DNA of 64,000 nt from positions 1-64,000 of the forward strand of contig CALWPY010000007.1 in NCBI GenBank assembly GCA_944383545.1, written 5' to 3'. Shown piece by piece: positions 27,857-39,591 of this stretch. The translations under genes were made by a program, and so were the position numbers. Positions within the stretch are counted from its first letter, which is position 1. Each line of letters begins with the position of its first letter. The notes below the pieces were generated by a model. The model worked only from the letters and a program-made list of their open reading frames with translations. It made no database searches and was not told where the DNA came from. Origin of the DNA: an uncultured Lachnospiraceae bacterium. Lineage in GTDB: Bacteria > Bacillota > Clostridia > Lachnospirales > Lachnospiraceae.

Positions 27857-28315
27857 TTACTCAAATGCAAGTCTTATCATTGATATTTCTGTCCTGCTTA
27901 ATTTCATTTCTTCGTCATCTGTCAAAACAGTTACACTGTCTTTATCAAAATCCTTTAATATCCCTTCAAATTCTTTAAGTCCGTCTATTCCTTTATATAA
28001 CTTAATCTCAATTTTTTTGCCTATGCTTCTTTCAAAATCCTTTTCTTTCTTAAGCGGTCTTGTAAGTCCGGGAGAACTGACCTCCAGAATATATGCATCA
28101 CTTATAAAGTCTTCTTCATCAAGTTTTTTTTCAAGAGCCCTGCTGATTTCAACACAGTCGTCAATGTTTATGCCACCGTCTTTATCTGCATATACCCTTA
28201 AATAATAATCTGCACCTTCTTTTACATATTCCACGTCAACCAGCTCATAATTTCCTGCTTCAATTATCGGTATTACAAGTTGAGTGCATTTTTCTTCAAT
28301 TTCAGCTTTTTTCAA
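27857..28315 (-). CDS. rimP: Ribosome maturation factor RimP
   Basis: Assists 30S subunit assembly. The 152-residue product has the family segments YELVDVEYVKEG, LRVYADKDGGINIDDC and LEVSSPGLTRPLKKEKDF, and a C-terminal Sm-like domain. The apparent start is a TTG at 28315 behind an AAGGGGTG ribosome binding site. It is the first gene of the nine-gene operon ending with ribF, downstream of a strong promoter and a 120-base structured leader. Confidence 0.94.
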   Translation of the reverse strand: MKKAEIEEKCTQLVIPIIEAGNYELVDVEYVKEGADYYLRVYADKDGGINIDDCVEISRALEKKLDEEDFISDAYILEVSSPGLTRPLKKEKDFERSIGKKIEIKLYKGIDGLKEFEGILKDFDKDSVTVLTDDEEMKLSRTEISMIRLAFE

Positions 28316-28335
28316 ACAATCACCCCTTTTTCTAT

Positions 28336-28366
28336 CTTCACCAATTTGCGAAGCAAATTGATGAAG
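28336..28366 (-). promoter_or_regulatory. Perfect 14-bp leader hairpin just upstream of rimP
   Basis: Arms 28336-28349 and 28353-28366 pair along their full length, allowing one G-T pair, around a TTC loop on the minus strand. It sits in the transcribed leader about 20 bases before the rimP start, where it could affect ribosome access or RNA decay. No T-run follows, so it is not a plain terminator. Confidence 0.65.
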
Positions 28367-28386
28367 AAATTTCTACAACATAGAAA

Positions 28387-28409
28387 GAGTGGGTTTTTGA
28401 AACCCACTC
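28387..28409 (-). terminator. Terminator-like hairpin in the rimP-nusA leader
   Basis: A perfect 10-bp stem (28387-28396 with 28400-28409) and a three-base loop are followed on the minus strand by TTTCTATG. It lies downstream of the rimP promoter, so beyond ending transcripts from the glycosidase gene it could attenuate the operon itself. Confidence 0.6.
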
Positions 28410-28436
28410 CAGTAATCCACTATAATGTCTTACTAT

Positions 28437-28464
28437 ATTATAGCATTGTTTACATAAATTGCAA
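28437..28464 (-). promoter_or_regulatory. Sigma-70-type promoter of the rimP-nusA-infB-ribF operon
   Basis: TTGCAA (28464-28459) and a consensus TATAAT (28442-28437) are 16 bp apart on the minus strand. The predicted start leaves a leader of about 115 bases before rimP. Confidence 0.75.
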
Positions 28465-28480
28465 GCACTTTTTTCTTATG

Positions 28481-30532
28481 TCAGTTTTGTATATAATGAT
28501 TTACCGTACTTCCCGGTGCTGCTCCTCCTTTTGGAACAAATACAATCTGAATTGCCTCCATTCGCCTTGAAAGCCCTGATGTTCCTGCAGACTCACCGTT
28601 CTTCGCCCATCCGAGCCAGCCGTAGGTCTGGCAGTGCACCCTGTAATACACATCATATGTGTCTGCCAATGCTCCAGTTAGCTTTATTTCTATTGCTTCA
28701 AGTCTCTTGGACTGTCCCGAAGTTCCCGAAACCGCTCCGTCAGATACCCAGCCCTGCCAGCCATAAGTCTGTACATGGGTACGGTACTGAATACTTCCTG
28801 AAATACCCGATGTGTTCCTTATCGTAATTGCCTCAAGTCTCTTTGAGCTTCCTACAGTTCCGCTTGACTGTCCGTCATATACTTCATCCTGCCAGCCGTA
28901 AGTCTGTACATGAGTTGCATATCTTACATCATATTTTATATAAGGCTTTGAAGTATCTCCGGGTGCCGTACCTCCTTTCGGAACAAGGACGATTTGTATT
29001 GCCTCAAGTCTTCTGGAAAGTCCCGAAGTACCTGCCGTCTCTCCGTTTTTTGCCCATCCAAGCCAGCCATACGTCTGTGCGTGTACTCTGTAATATATAT
29101 CATATCTTTTTTCAGCTTCGCCTGTAAGCTTAATCTCTATTGCCTCAAGTCGCTTAGACTGCCCGGATGTTCCTGAAAGCTCTCCGTCAGATACCCAGCC
29201 CTGCCAGCCATAGGTCTGTACATGAGTACGGTAGGTAACTCCACCTGATATATTATTCAGATTTATTTTTATACCTTCCAGTCTCTTGGACTGTCCTGAA
29301 GTTCCCGATACTTCACCGTCTTTAACCGTCTGCGCCCACCCGATATTCTGTATATGAGTAGTATAGTTTATCGTAGGTTGGAGTGATGATACCACATTAT
29401 TAAGATTTGCCAGTTCAGTCTTTGCTTTATCCTCATCAAGCCACGCATACCTGAACAATGCGTATCCGCTGTATCCCAGAGATTTTGCCGTAATATACTG
29501 CTGCATGAGGTTTGTACTCTGCTGAGACCAGCCCTTATCCGTTTCTGAATTTTCTCCAACACGGTAAAGCGCCAGTCCTACATACATCTTAACTCCTGAT
29601 TTATTAAGCCCTGCCCATTCATTTGCCCTGTTAGTAAAAAGCGTTGTATACTGCCCGCCTGACAAATAATTATCTGTCCAGTAAATCTGTGGCATAATAT
29701 AATCTATATACCCACTCTGAGACATCCATGTGTCCACATCAGCACCGGCACTTCTTGCATTTTCAAGATTTCCTGCAGGACTGATGCCAAATTCAACAGA
29801 AGGTTTTATGGATTTTATAGAAGAATAAAGTTCTTTAACAAGAGCATTAACATTTGCCTTCTTAGATGCCACATCTAAATCAGACATTCCGGTAACATAA
29901 AAATAATCATCCAGATGAATTCCATCCACGGAATAATTACTTACAATTTCCTTCACACCGTTTATTATGAGATTTCTTGCTTCCTGTCTTGAAGGGTCCA
30001 GTGCCAGGCAGATATGTTCTCCTGAAGTATATTCTATCATGTAACCTGAATGTGCATTGTAAAATTCCGTATTCTTAACCGCATTTGTATGTGATGTTGA
30101 ATTAGAAACCCTGTAAGGATTTATCCATGCTTCAATTTTCAGTCCCTTACTATGGGCAATTTCAATCATTATTTTAAGAGGGTCATACCCCGGATTCTGT
30201 CCATTGGAATTAATATATTCTGACCATGGAAAATAAGCCGACGGATAAATGGCATCACTCATGGGTCTTACCTGAACAATAACTGTATTCATATTATTAC
30301 TTATTACATTATTGCACATATTGGTAAAAAGCCTTCGGAAATCCGACTCCGACTTATCACGAAGATACTTTTGTATATCCAGATATGCTATCCAGCATGC
30401 CCTTTTCTCAGAATAATCTGATGCCTGTACACCACTTTTTACATCAGTCACCATAACAGCAGATAATGCCATAAATAAAGCAATCATAAGTGCCATTATT
30501 CTTTTTTTCCATGACCTGATTTTACTCTTCAA
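28481..30532 (-). CDS. Secreted GHL10/DUF187 glycoside hydrolase-like protein with six ChW repeats
   Basis: The 683-residue product starts with a signal peptide (residues 1-38). A (beta/alpha)8-barrel of the DUF187/GHL10 type follows (about 40-370), with KRACWIAYLD, VRPMSDAIYPS and GIHLDDYFY. Six clostridial hydrophobic (ChW) repeats fill residues about 395-683, each with HxQxYGWxxWxxxGxxxGTxGxSxRLEAIxI. Repeats 2-3 and 5-6 are near duplicates. ChW domains usually bind surfaces, so this is probably a cell-wall or glycan hydrolase. The TTG at 30532 follows AGGGTG. It lies two bases after the FNT channel stop, so they share a transcript. Confidence 0.88.
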   Translation of the reverse strand: MKSKIRSWKKRIMALMIALFMALSAVMVTDVKSGVQASDYSEKRACWIAYLDIQKYLRDKSESDFRRLFTNMCNNVISNNMNTVIVQVRPMSDAIYPSAYFPWSEYINSNGQNPGYDPLKIMIEIAHSKGLKIEAWINPYRVSNSTSHTNAVKNTEFYNAHSGYMIEYTSGEHICLALDPSRQEARNLIINGVKEIVSNYSVDGIHLDDYFYVTGMSDLDVASKKANVNALVKELYSSIKSIKPSVEFGISPAGNLENARSAGADVDTWMSQSGYIDYIMPQIYWTDNYLSGGQYTTLFTNRANEWAGLNKSGVKMYVGLALYRVGENSETDKGWSQQSTNLMQQYITAKSLGYSGYALFRYAWLDEDKAKTELANLNNVVSSLQPTINYTTHIQNIGWAQTVKDGEVSGTSGQSKRLEGIKINLNNISGGVTYRTHVQTYGWQGWVSDGELSGTSGQSKRLEAIEIKLTGEAEKRYDIYYRVHAQTYGWLGWAKNGETAGTSGLSRRLEAIQIVLVPKGGTAPGDTSKPYIKYDVRYATHVQTYGWQDEVYDGQSSGTVGSSKRLEAITIRNTSGISGSIQYRTHVQTYGWQGWVSDGAVSGTSGQSKRLEAIEIKLTGALADTYDVYYRVHCQTYGWLGWAKNGESAGTSGLSRRMEAIQIVFVPKGGAAPGSTVNHYIQN

Positions 30533-30534
30533 TG

Positions 30535-31377
30535 TTATTCACCCTTTTTTCCTTTCATATATACAAGATATAAAGGTACGCTTATAAACACTATACCACC
30601 TATTAAATTTCCAAGTGTAACCGGAAGAAGATTTGCAGTAAACAGATTCCCTATGCTAAGTGAATCGGAAATCTTATCGGAATTCATACCATAAAGCTCA
30701 GCCGCCTTTTCAAGATAGTCCGAATTTTTTGAAGCAATAAAACCTGCAGAAAGGTAATACATATTTGCAACACAGTGTTCAAATCCCGATACTACAAATG
30801 CCATAATGGCAAAGAAAATAGTTATGCATTTACCGACTATGTCTTTTGCAGAAGCCGCCATAAGCACTGCCATACACACAAGGATGTTACAGAGAATTGC
30901 AGAAAAAACAGTCTGTGAAAATGACAGATTGACCTTGCCATAAGCTACCTTTATTGTAAATGCACCAAGTGCATTATCTGAATAATTCCACTGTCCTGAC
31001 ATATAAACCATAAATGCAATAAGAACAGAGCCAAAAAGATTACTTATATATACAACTATAAGGTTTTTAAGCATTGCCCTTAATTTTACCTTTTTATCCA
31101 TAACTGCCATAAATATGGTACAGTTTCCGGTAAAGAGCTCACATCCCATTATGACTATCATCATGAGCCCCACAGGGAAAATCACACCCATAAGCGTCCG
31201 GGAAAGTCCTACATCACTGATATTATGTACTGCAAGACTTGATGCTTCTGAGCCAAAGCCTATAAACATACCTGAAAGTATTCCCAAAAGTATCATTTTA
31301 TAGATAGGAAGCCCGGTCTTTTTTACTCCACTCTTAATATTATTTTCAACAATTTCTTCCGGTAAAAAATAGTTCAT
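30535..31377 (-). CDS. Formate/nitrite transporter (FNT) family channel
   Basis: A 280-residue membrane protein with six hydrophobic helices. FNT signatures are visible: GMFIGFGSEASSLAVHN in helix 1, ELFTGNCTIF in helix 2, and FVVSGFEHCVANMYY in helix 5 with the central histidine. Family members move formate, nitrite or hydrosulfide; substrate is not deducible here. I chose the ATG at 31377, with AAGGAG seven bases upstream, over a start seven codons earlier. It precedes the ChW glycosidase gene by two bases. Confidence 0.9.
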   Translation of the reverse strand: MNYFLPEEIVENNIKSGVKKTGLPIYKMILLGILSGMFIGFGSEASSLAVHNISDVGLSRTLMGVIFPVGLMMIVIMGCELFTGNCTIFMAVMDKKVKLRAMLKNLIVVYISNLFGSVLIAFMVYMSGQWNYSDNALGAFTIKVAYGKVNLSFSQTVFSAILCNILVCMAVLMAASAKDIVGKCITIFFAIMAFVVSGFEHCVANMYYLSAGFIASKNSDYLEKAAELYGMNSDKISDSLSIGNLFTANLLPVTLGNLIGGIVFISVPLYLVYMKGKKGE

Positions 31378-31460
31378 CTCACGTCTCCTTATTATCATTA
31401 GTTTAAAGCCAAAATAATTTTATATATAAATAATTCTTTTGTCAATGGAAATAATATCTG

Positions 31461-34241
31461 CTAATTCTCCCATTCTGCAAAGCTTCCCTTATCGCTTTTT
31501 CTCACTATAAGTTTTCTTTCTATCTGCTCCTTAAGTTCCGATACATGGGAAATTATTCCTATCAGCCGGCTGTCTCCCGCAAGGGAATTAAGTATCCTTA
31601 CCGCCTGGTTTCTTGCCTCGTCATCAAGGCTTCCAAAGCCCTCATCAATAAACATTGTATCAATGTTTATACGCCCTGTGGTATTCCTCACTATATCCGT
31701 CATTCCAAGCGCCATGGCAAGTGCCGCCATGAAGGACTCTCCCCCTGAAAGAGTGCTTACCTCCCTTTCCCTGTCAGTAATGAAACTGTATACATCAAGG
31801 TCAAGGCCTGATTCTCCTTTATTGGAAAGTCTCTCTATGTCTCTGCATTTCAGTATAAACTGCCCTTCGGTCATCGCCATAAGCCGTCTGTTTGCCATAT
31901 CAACTACACGTTTAAAATATCTTCTCTGAATATAGGTTTCAAAGTCCAGCTTTTTAGAGCCTGAAAGCCTTCCTCCTGCTGTATTGTAAAGTCTGTTTAC
32001 AATTTCAAATTTTCCTCTTAATCCCTTATATAGATTTAAATTTTCTGATATATTAAAAAAGGCTTTTTCATTTGCATTTCTGTATGTATAAAGCATTAAT
32101 TTTTCATCTTCCAGTTTTTTCTTTTCTTTATCCAAAAAAGAAAAATCAATGTTTACGCCATACATATCCCTATAACCGGAAATAAGCTTTTCTGATTCGG
32201 CATCATACCTTTTAAGTTGCTTTTCTCCCTCCGATATTCTTCCTTTATACTCGGAAATCTTTTTATCAGAACTGTTCAGCCTTTCAGTCAGGGAATTCAT
32301 AATTCTTTCAAAATTATCAGCCTTTCTTTTAATTTTATCATATTCATTAAGTGCACTTTCATAAGAATCAGAAGGCAGTGATTTTTTTAGTTCATCCACC
32401 TTATAAGATAGAATATCATAATCCTTTTTATATTTACTGATATCTTCCGTAAGTTCAGATAATTCTTTCTTTTTCGTGATGATTTCCATATTATACGCGC
32501 CATACTCTTCCTTTGCCGAAGAAAGAATTATTCTGATTTCATTTTCTTTTTCTTTCTCTGATTTTAATAATTCCTGTTTTCTGTCAGAAATTATTTTCAA
32601 AATACTGTCACCAGGATTGTCTATATCTTCATTTTCTATATTACGCCCTGTAATTCTTTCAAACTTATCAGAAAATACCTTCTTATCAGCTTCAAGTCTT
32701 CCGCTTGCTTCTATAAATATTTCTTTTTTTTCATCTTTGTTCTTTTCTGCCTCACTGCTTAATCTCTGCTTCTCCTTTACAAGTTCTTCACTAATCTCAT
32801 ATTCAGGCGTTTTAGCAGGTCGAGGATGATGCACTGAGCCGCAAACAGGGCATGGTTTTCCCTCCTCTAAATTTCCCGCAAGAATTCCTGCCTGTTCCAT
32901 AAGAAGTCTGCTGTTATATTCCTGATACTCATGATATAAATCTTTAAATTTAATCAAAGCATCTTCACTGTTTTTCTTTAATTTTTCTGTATTATCCCTA
33001 AGCTTAAGGATTTTTTTGAATTCATTCTCCAGAGAAATGTATTCATTCTTTTCACCTTTAATACTGTCCCGTTTTTCTAAAAGCATTTTATAGTTTACGG
33101 CAATCTCGAGACTTTTATATTTATTAAAAGCCTCCTTGTATTTTTTTTGAACTTCTTTCAATTCCTGATATTTTTTAAGGGCTTCCTCCATATCATGGAT
33201 TCTTTTATTTAAAACAGGGAGTTCATTATTGCGTTCCTTTTCAAATTCTGATTTTTCATTTCTGACAGTTTCATAATTTACAATTTCATCCTTTAAAGAT
33301 TTGCGCTGTACCTCTATATCCTTTTCCAGAACTTTCTTTTCCGCCGTAAGATTTTTTATCTTTTCATAAAATCTGTCTCTTTCCTTTAATTCCTCCAGCT
33401 TATTTAAAAGCTCTGAAAGTTTACTTTCCACATTTTTAATAGCTTCATCATACTCATCTTTAATGTTCTGAAGTAATGAAAGCATATTTTCTCCGTTTAC
33501 ATCCAGAAAACCTTTTGTGTTCTCTGAACTCTTTTTAAGATTTTCCCAAGTATCATAAACAGGACTTTCGGGAAAAACCTTTACCCCTTTCATCTCATGT
33601 ATGCATATGTCTTCCTTATTCTCACATTCTCTGTATAGCATATTTGATTTTTTCTTAAGCTCTTCTTCAATCTTTCCGTATATTCCCGTATTAAATATTT
33701 TTTGAAATATTCTTTTTCTGGACGCCGAATCTGCCTGCAGAAGCTCCATAAAATCACCCTGTGCAAGCATGGCAGTCTGAGAAAACTGCTCTGCATCAAG
33801 ACCTACAATCTCTGCTATTTTACGGTCTGTCTCATTCTTTTTCCCCGCATATTCACTTCCGTCAGGCATATAAAGACTTACCGATGCAGGAATTTCCATT
33901 AGAGAATATTCACCATTCCTGTTCTTCCTTTTGGAACGCCTCATCTGTTTGGGCGTTCTTCTTATTTTATATATGCCTCCGTTTATACCACGTATTTTAA
34001 ATTCAAATTCCACATAAGAGTCCGTCTCATCAGAATAATGGCTCACCATCATATCTCCGCTTCTTCTGCCCCCGCTTGTCCTGCCGTAAAGAGCATATGT
34101 AACAGCATCAAAAATACTGGTTTTTCCTGCCCCCGTATTTCCTGATATAAGAAATATTCCGTTTTCCAGACCACTAAAATCAATCTCATGTCTTCCCATA
34201 TATGAGCCGAAATCAGACATAACCAAAGTCACGGGTTTCAT
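31461..34241 (-). CDS. sbcC: Exonuclease subunit SbcC (SMC-like ATPase)
   Basis: The ATPase of the SbcCD (Mre11-Rad50-type) nuclease that opens hairpins and trims DNA ends. The 926-residue product has an N-terminal Walker A in SGNTGAGKTSIFDA, long coiled coils on both sides of a zinc hook CPVCG near residue 464, and a C-terminal ABC signature LSGGESFMAALAMALG with Walker B DTMFIDEGFGSLD. It overlaps the sbcD stop by four bases, pointing to coupled translation. Confidence 0.95.
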   Translation of the reverse strand: MKPVTLVMSDFGSYMGRHEIDFSGLENGIFLISGNTGAGKTSIFDAVTYALYGRTSGGRRSGDMMVSHYSDETDSYVEFEFKIRGINGGIYKIRRTPKQMRRSKRKNRNGEYSLMEIPASVSLYMPDGSEYAGKKNETDRKIAEIVGLDAEQFSQTAMLAQGDFMELLQADSASRKRIFQKIFNTGIYGKIEEELKKKSNMLYRECENKEDICIHEMKGVKVFPESPVYDTWENLKKSSENTKGFLDVNGENMLSLLQNIKDEYDEAIKNVESKLSELLNKLEELKERDRFYEKIKNLTAEKKVLEKDIEVQRKSLKDEIVNYETVRNEKSEFEKERNNELPVLNKRIHDMEEALKKYQELKEVQKKYKEAFNKYKSLEIAVNYKMLLEKRDSIKGEKNEYISLENEFKKILKLRDNTEKLKKNSEDALIKFKDLYHEYQEYNSRLLMEQAGILAGNLEEGKPCPVCGSVHHPRPAKTPEYEISEELVKEKQRLSSEAEKNKDEKKEIFIEASGRLEADKKVFSDKFERITGRNIENEDIDNPGDSILKIISDRKQELLKSEKEKENEIRIILSSAKEEYGAYNMEIITKKKELSELTEDISKYKKDYDILSYKVDELKKSLPSDSYESALNEYDKIKRKADNFERIMNSLTERLNSSDKKISEYKGRISEGEKQLKRYDAESEKLISGYRDMYGVNIDFSFLDKEKKKLEDEKLMLYTYRNANEKAFFNISENLNLYKGLRGKFEIVNRLYNTAGGRLSGSKKLDFETYIQRRYFKRVVDMANRRLMAMTEGQFILKCRDIERLSNKGESGLDLDVYSFITDREREVSTLSGGESFMAALAMALGMTDIVRNTTGRINIDTMFIDEGFGSLDDEARNQAVRILNSLAGDSRLIGIISHVSELKEQIERKLIVRKSDKGSFAEWEN

Positions 34242-35404
34242 ATTTTTTCACCTTCTCCTATAACGTCAAGTACTTCTTTTATAACCTTCTCCTCTGCTTC
34301 CGACATAGTAATCCCATTCATTTCCTGATAAAAATCCATAAAAAGAGAAAGCGGGTTTATTTCTTCCGTATCATCCGAATCATTATTTAACAGACTTCTT
34401 GTCCTGCTGTTATCAATCCTTATTTCCAGTATTCTTTCATAGTACTGCATAAGAATATCCTTTAAATTTGAAGGCTCATTTTCATCTGTTACCGTAATGC
34501 TGACATAATCATCTTTATAATTTACTGCCTCGTGAATAATGTCTTCCAAAGTGCCCGAAATTTTTCTTACATCATGTAATGGCAAAAGCGGTATTCTTTC
34601 TATTACAGGCTCGGTGTTTTTTCTGCCTAAGGTAATCATTGTAATTCCCTTGATATGTTTTTCTTCACTTACAGAATACTTTAACGGCGTACCACTATAC
34701 CGTATATGATTATATCCCACACTCTGCGCACTGTGTATATGTCCGAGTGCAGCATAGTCAAAATTTTTTAATAATTCTGCCGGTATGTTTTCAATGCCGC
34801 CTGCCATAAGAACTGAATTTTCAGAATCACAGGTTTTAGGAAGCCCTTTCTCAGATATGTAAAACTGATGTGAAATAATTACATTTCTTTCCGAATAGTC
34901 AATTTCTTCATGCTTTAATACAGTTTCTACCGCATCCTTATAAGTTTTTATCTCACTTTCACCTGATAGTCCCCTCACATATCCTGGTTTTGTAAAAGGA
35001 AGCATATAAAAATTAACCCTTCCAAATTCATCCTCAAGCACTACCCTTTTCAGATGTTCATCGTCATTTTGAGGAGGCATTACGGATATATAAATACCGT
35101 GTCTCTCCAGAAATTCTCCTGCAAACTTAAGTCTTTCTGCCGAATCATGATTTCCTGCGATAATAAGCACAGGAATATGAGGCTCAATACATGAAAGCGA
35201 ATTTAAAAATTTATCAAATATACTGAAGGCCTCTCCTGACGGTGAAGTCTTGTCATATATATCTCCCGCAATTATTATAACATCAGGTCTTATTTCCATT
35301 GCCTTTTCTTTTATAATATCAAAAATCCTTATCTGCTCTTTGGCAAGGCTGTATGAATGAAGCTGTTTTCCTATATGTAAGTCTGACAAATGAAATATTT
35401 TCAT
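34238..35404 (-). CDS. sbcD: Exonuclease subunit SbcD
   Basis: The Mre11-type nuclease subunit of SbcCD. The 388-residue product has the calcineurin-like phosphoesterase motifs in order: FHLSDLHIGK (residues 3-12), IIAGDIYDKT, AGNHDSAERL, ISHQFYIS and GHIHSAQ. A C-terminal extension mediates SbcC binding. It precedes sbcC with a four-base overlap and follows the ClC gene by 31 bp. Confidence 0.95.
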   Translation of the reverse strand: MKIFHLSDLHIGKQLHSYSLAKEQIRIFDIIKEKAMEIRPDVIIIAGDIYDKTSPSGEAFSIFDKFLNSLSCIEPHIPVLIIAGNHDSAERLKFAGEFLERHGIYISVMPPQNDDEHLKRVVLEDEFGRVNFYMLPFTKPGYVRGLSGESEIKTYKDAVETVLKHEEIDYSERNVIISHQFYISEKGLPKTCDSENSVLMAGGIENIPAELLKNFDYAALGHIHSAQSVGYNHIRYSGTPLKYSVSEEKHIKGITMITLGRKNTEPVIERIPLLPLHDVRKISGTLEDIIHEAVNYKDDYVSITVTDENEPSNLKDILMQYYERILEIRIDNSRTRSLLNNDSDDTEEINPLSLFMDFYQEMNGITMSEAEEKVIKEVLDVIGEGEKI

Positions 35405-35435
35405 TTTAAATCCTTTCTAAGTATATACAGGTTTA

Positions 35436-36692
35436 TTATTCAGTATCCTGATTCACATACGTAGGCTCTGTTTTTGAATATACTATCTTCTGGCTCTTAT
35501 ACAGGCTGTAATATCCTGAGAGCATGTAAGTCACTGCAACCACAATCAGGTAATACATAATTCCGTCCATTCCGAAAAGCTCAAAGCTTATAAAGAGTGA
35601 TGTCATAGGGCTATTTGTCACTCCGCAAAATACTCCTGCCATTCCGGCTGCTGCGCAGAGAGATGGTGAAAATCCGAGCAGGTTTCCTGCCATACATCCG
35701 AAAGTTGCTCCGATGAAAAATGAAGGGACAATTTCCCCACCCTTAAAACCTGCTCCCAGTGTAATCACTGTAAAGAGTATTTTAAGTAAAAATGCAGGAT
35801 AATACACTTCGCCCATATTAACGGAACGCTCTATTACATCTGTTCCAAGTCCGTTATAATCTGTTCCGAATATATACATAAGTGCTATAAGCACTATACT
35901 GAATATCGTAATCCTTAAAATCCTGTTTGGAAACCATACCCTGAAATAAAGCTGTGACTTATGAAGCAGTTCACAGAAAATTATACTTATCACAGCACAA
36001 AAAACTGCTAAAACAACCATTATTACTGCTGAATGAACATTAAATCCGGGTATGTCAAATACAGCATATTTTTCAGGCATAACTCCTAATCTCAAGGCAA
36101 TTAAGTGTGCCGTAACAGATGCTATAACGCAGGGTACAAGTGCCGCATAATACATAATTCCCACACTTACTACCTCCATGGGAAATATAACTGCGGCAAG
36201 CGGTGTCCTGAAAACCGCTGAAAATGCCGCACTCATGCCACACATTATTATAATCTTCCTGTCCTTTTCATCAAATCTGAAAAATCTTCCTACTGCTTCA
36301 CCCAGACTTCCGCCAAACTGAAGCGCAGCTCCCTCACGTCCCGCCGAGCCTCCCGCAAGATGCGTAAGTATCGTGGATATAAATATGAGAGGTGTTGTAG
36401 AAAGCTTTATCCTTTCATCTGTTCTTATTGCAGTTATAACCATGTTTGTACCCTTGTCATGCTCAGTACCGCACGCCCTGTACATAAGTACAATCAGAAT
36501 TCCGCACAAAGGAAGCAGAAACCTTGTCCATGAATTTTCTTCTCTGAAACCCGTAACAAAATTCATTGCATATACAAAAAGAAGTCCTGCACCGCCTGCA
36601 ATTATTCCGGTTATTATTGCAAAAACACACCATTTTATAAGCACTTTAAGACGGTCCAAAAGTTCTTCGTAATCTTTCTTAATTGTCTTCAT
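35436..36692 (-). CDS. ClC-family anion channel/transporter, possibly fluoride (CLC-F) type
   Basis: A 418-residue membrane protein. The second family motif is GSAGREGAALQFGGS, and the fourth region is GAGFKGGEIVPSFFIGATFG. Both resemble the CLC-F fluoride/proton antiporter group (GREG, GFKGGE) more than chloride-type ClCs, whose motif 1 GSGIP is here replaced by a GTNMV-like stretch. Fluoride specificity is an inference from memory of motifs. No fluoride riboswitch is visible upstream. A -10 consensus TATAAT lies at 36734-36729. Confidence 0.8.
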   Translation of the reverse strand: MKTIKKDYEELLDRLKVLIKWCVFAIITGIIAGGAGLLFVYAMNFVTGFREENSWTRFLLPLCGILIVLMYRACGTEHDKGTNMVITAIRTDERIKLSTTPLIFISTILTHLAGGSAGREGAALQFGGSLGEAVGRFFRFDEKDRKIIIMCGMSAAFSAVFRTPLAAVIFPMEVVSVGIMYYAALVPCVIASVTAHLIALRLGVMPEKYAVFDIPGFNVHSAVIMVVLAVFCAVISIIFCELLHKSQLYFRVWFPNRILRITIFSIVLIALMYIFGTDYNGLGTDVIERSVNMGEVYYPAFLLKILFTVITLGAGFKGGEIVPSFFIGATFGCMAGNLLGFSPSLCAAAGMAGVFCGVTNSPMTSLFISFELFGMDGIMYYLIVVAVTYMLSGYYSLYKSQKIVYSKTEPTYVNQDTE

Positions 36693-36728
36693 TTATCCTT
36701 ACCCCTGTAAATCTTATCACAGTTTGTA

Positions 36729-36758
36729 ATTATACCATTATTTCTTTTAAAATAACAG
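36729..36758 (-). promoter_or_regulatory. Probable promoter of the ClC-family gene
   Basis: A consensus TATAAT (36734-36729) preceded by TGG lies about 37 bp upstream of the gene. The -35 region is weak (TGTTAT- or CTGTTA-like, 17-18 bp away). It follows the atp terminator, so the gene probably has its own transcript. Confidence 0.5.
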
Positions 36759-36794
36759 TTTATAATATATCTTTTATTTATATTTATAACGCAG

Positions 36795-36839
36795 CAGAAA
36801 ACAGGAGGCAGATTAGAAATATCCGCCTCCTGTTTTCTG
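36795..36839 (-). terminator. Terminator of the atp operon
   Basis: A perfect 15-bp stem (36795-36809 with 36825-36839) around a 15-base loop lies 26 bp after the atpC stop. Its right arm on the minus strand ends in a TTTTCTG stretch. Confidence 0.8.
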
Positions 36840-36864
36840 TTATGAAATAATTTTCTTATATATC

Positions 36865-37278
36865 CTAATGTTTATACTTACTTGCAACCTTGAGTCTTGA
36901 CATGGCTCTTGACAGGAGAGCTTTGTTTCTGTAATACTCCTGAATACTCATCTTCTGCCTCATCTGTTCTTCCGCCCTGAGCCTTGCTTCTTCGGCACGT
37001 ACGGCATCAATATCCTCAGGTCTTTCACAGGACTGCACAAGAAGAAGTGCTCTGTTATTTATAATCTGAAGAAATCCTGAGCCGACAACCGCAACATGCC
37101 ATTCGTTCTCGTCTTTTACCTGAAAGCGCACTTCCCCCGAATCTACGGCTATTACCATATCCTCGTGGTTTGCAAGTATTTCAACTTCTCCGTCAATGGC
37201 AGGAATTATTATGGAACGCGCACGTCCTTCAAAAAATATTCCGTCGGTTGCCACTATTCTTAATTGAAATGTATTCAT
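36865..37278 (-). CDS. atpC: ATP synthase epsilon subunit
   Basis: Regulatory and coupling subunit in the central stalk of F1. The 137-residue product has the N-terminal beta sandwich (FQLRIVATDGIFFEGRARSIIIP; residue run shortened here by function to its FEG..IIPAIDGEVEIL core) and a C-terminal helical hairpin. It is the last gene of the operon, 14 bp after atpD. Confidence 0.95.
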   Translation of the reverse strand: MNTFQLRIVATDGIFFEGRARSIIIPAIDGEVEILANHEDMVIAVDSGEVRFQVKDENEWHVAVVGSGFLQIINNRALLLVQSCERPEDIDAVRAEEARLRAEEQMRQKMSIQEYYRNKALLSRAMSRLKVASKYKH

Positions 37279-37292
37279 ATGAACACCTCACC

Positions 37293-39588
<2,296 letters not shown>

Positions 39589-39591
39589 CTA

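Noticed and set aside
36693..36790. Fluoride riboswitch upstream of the ClC gene
   Set aside because: The region is AT-rich and lacks the conserved aptamer segments; only a promoter is visible.
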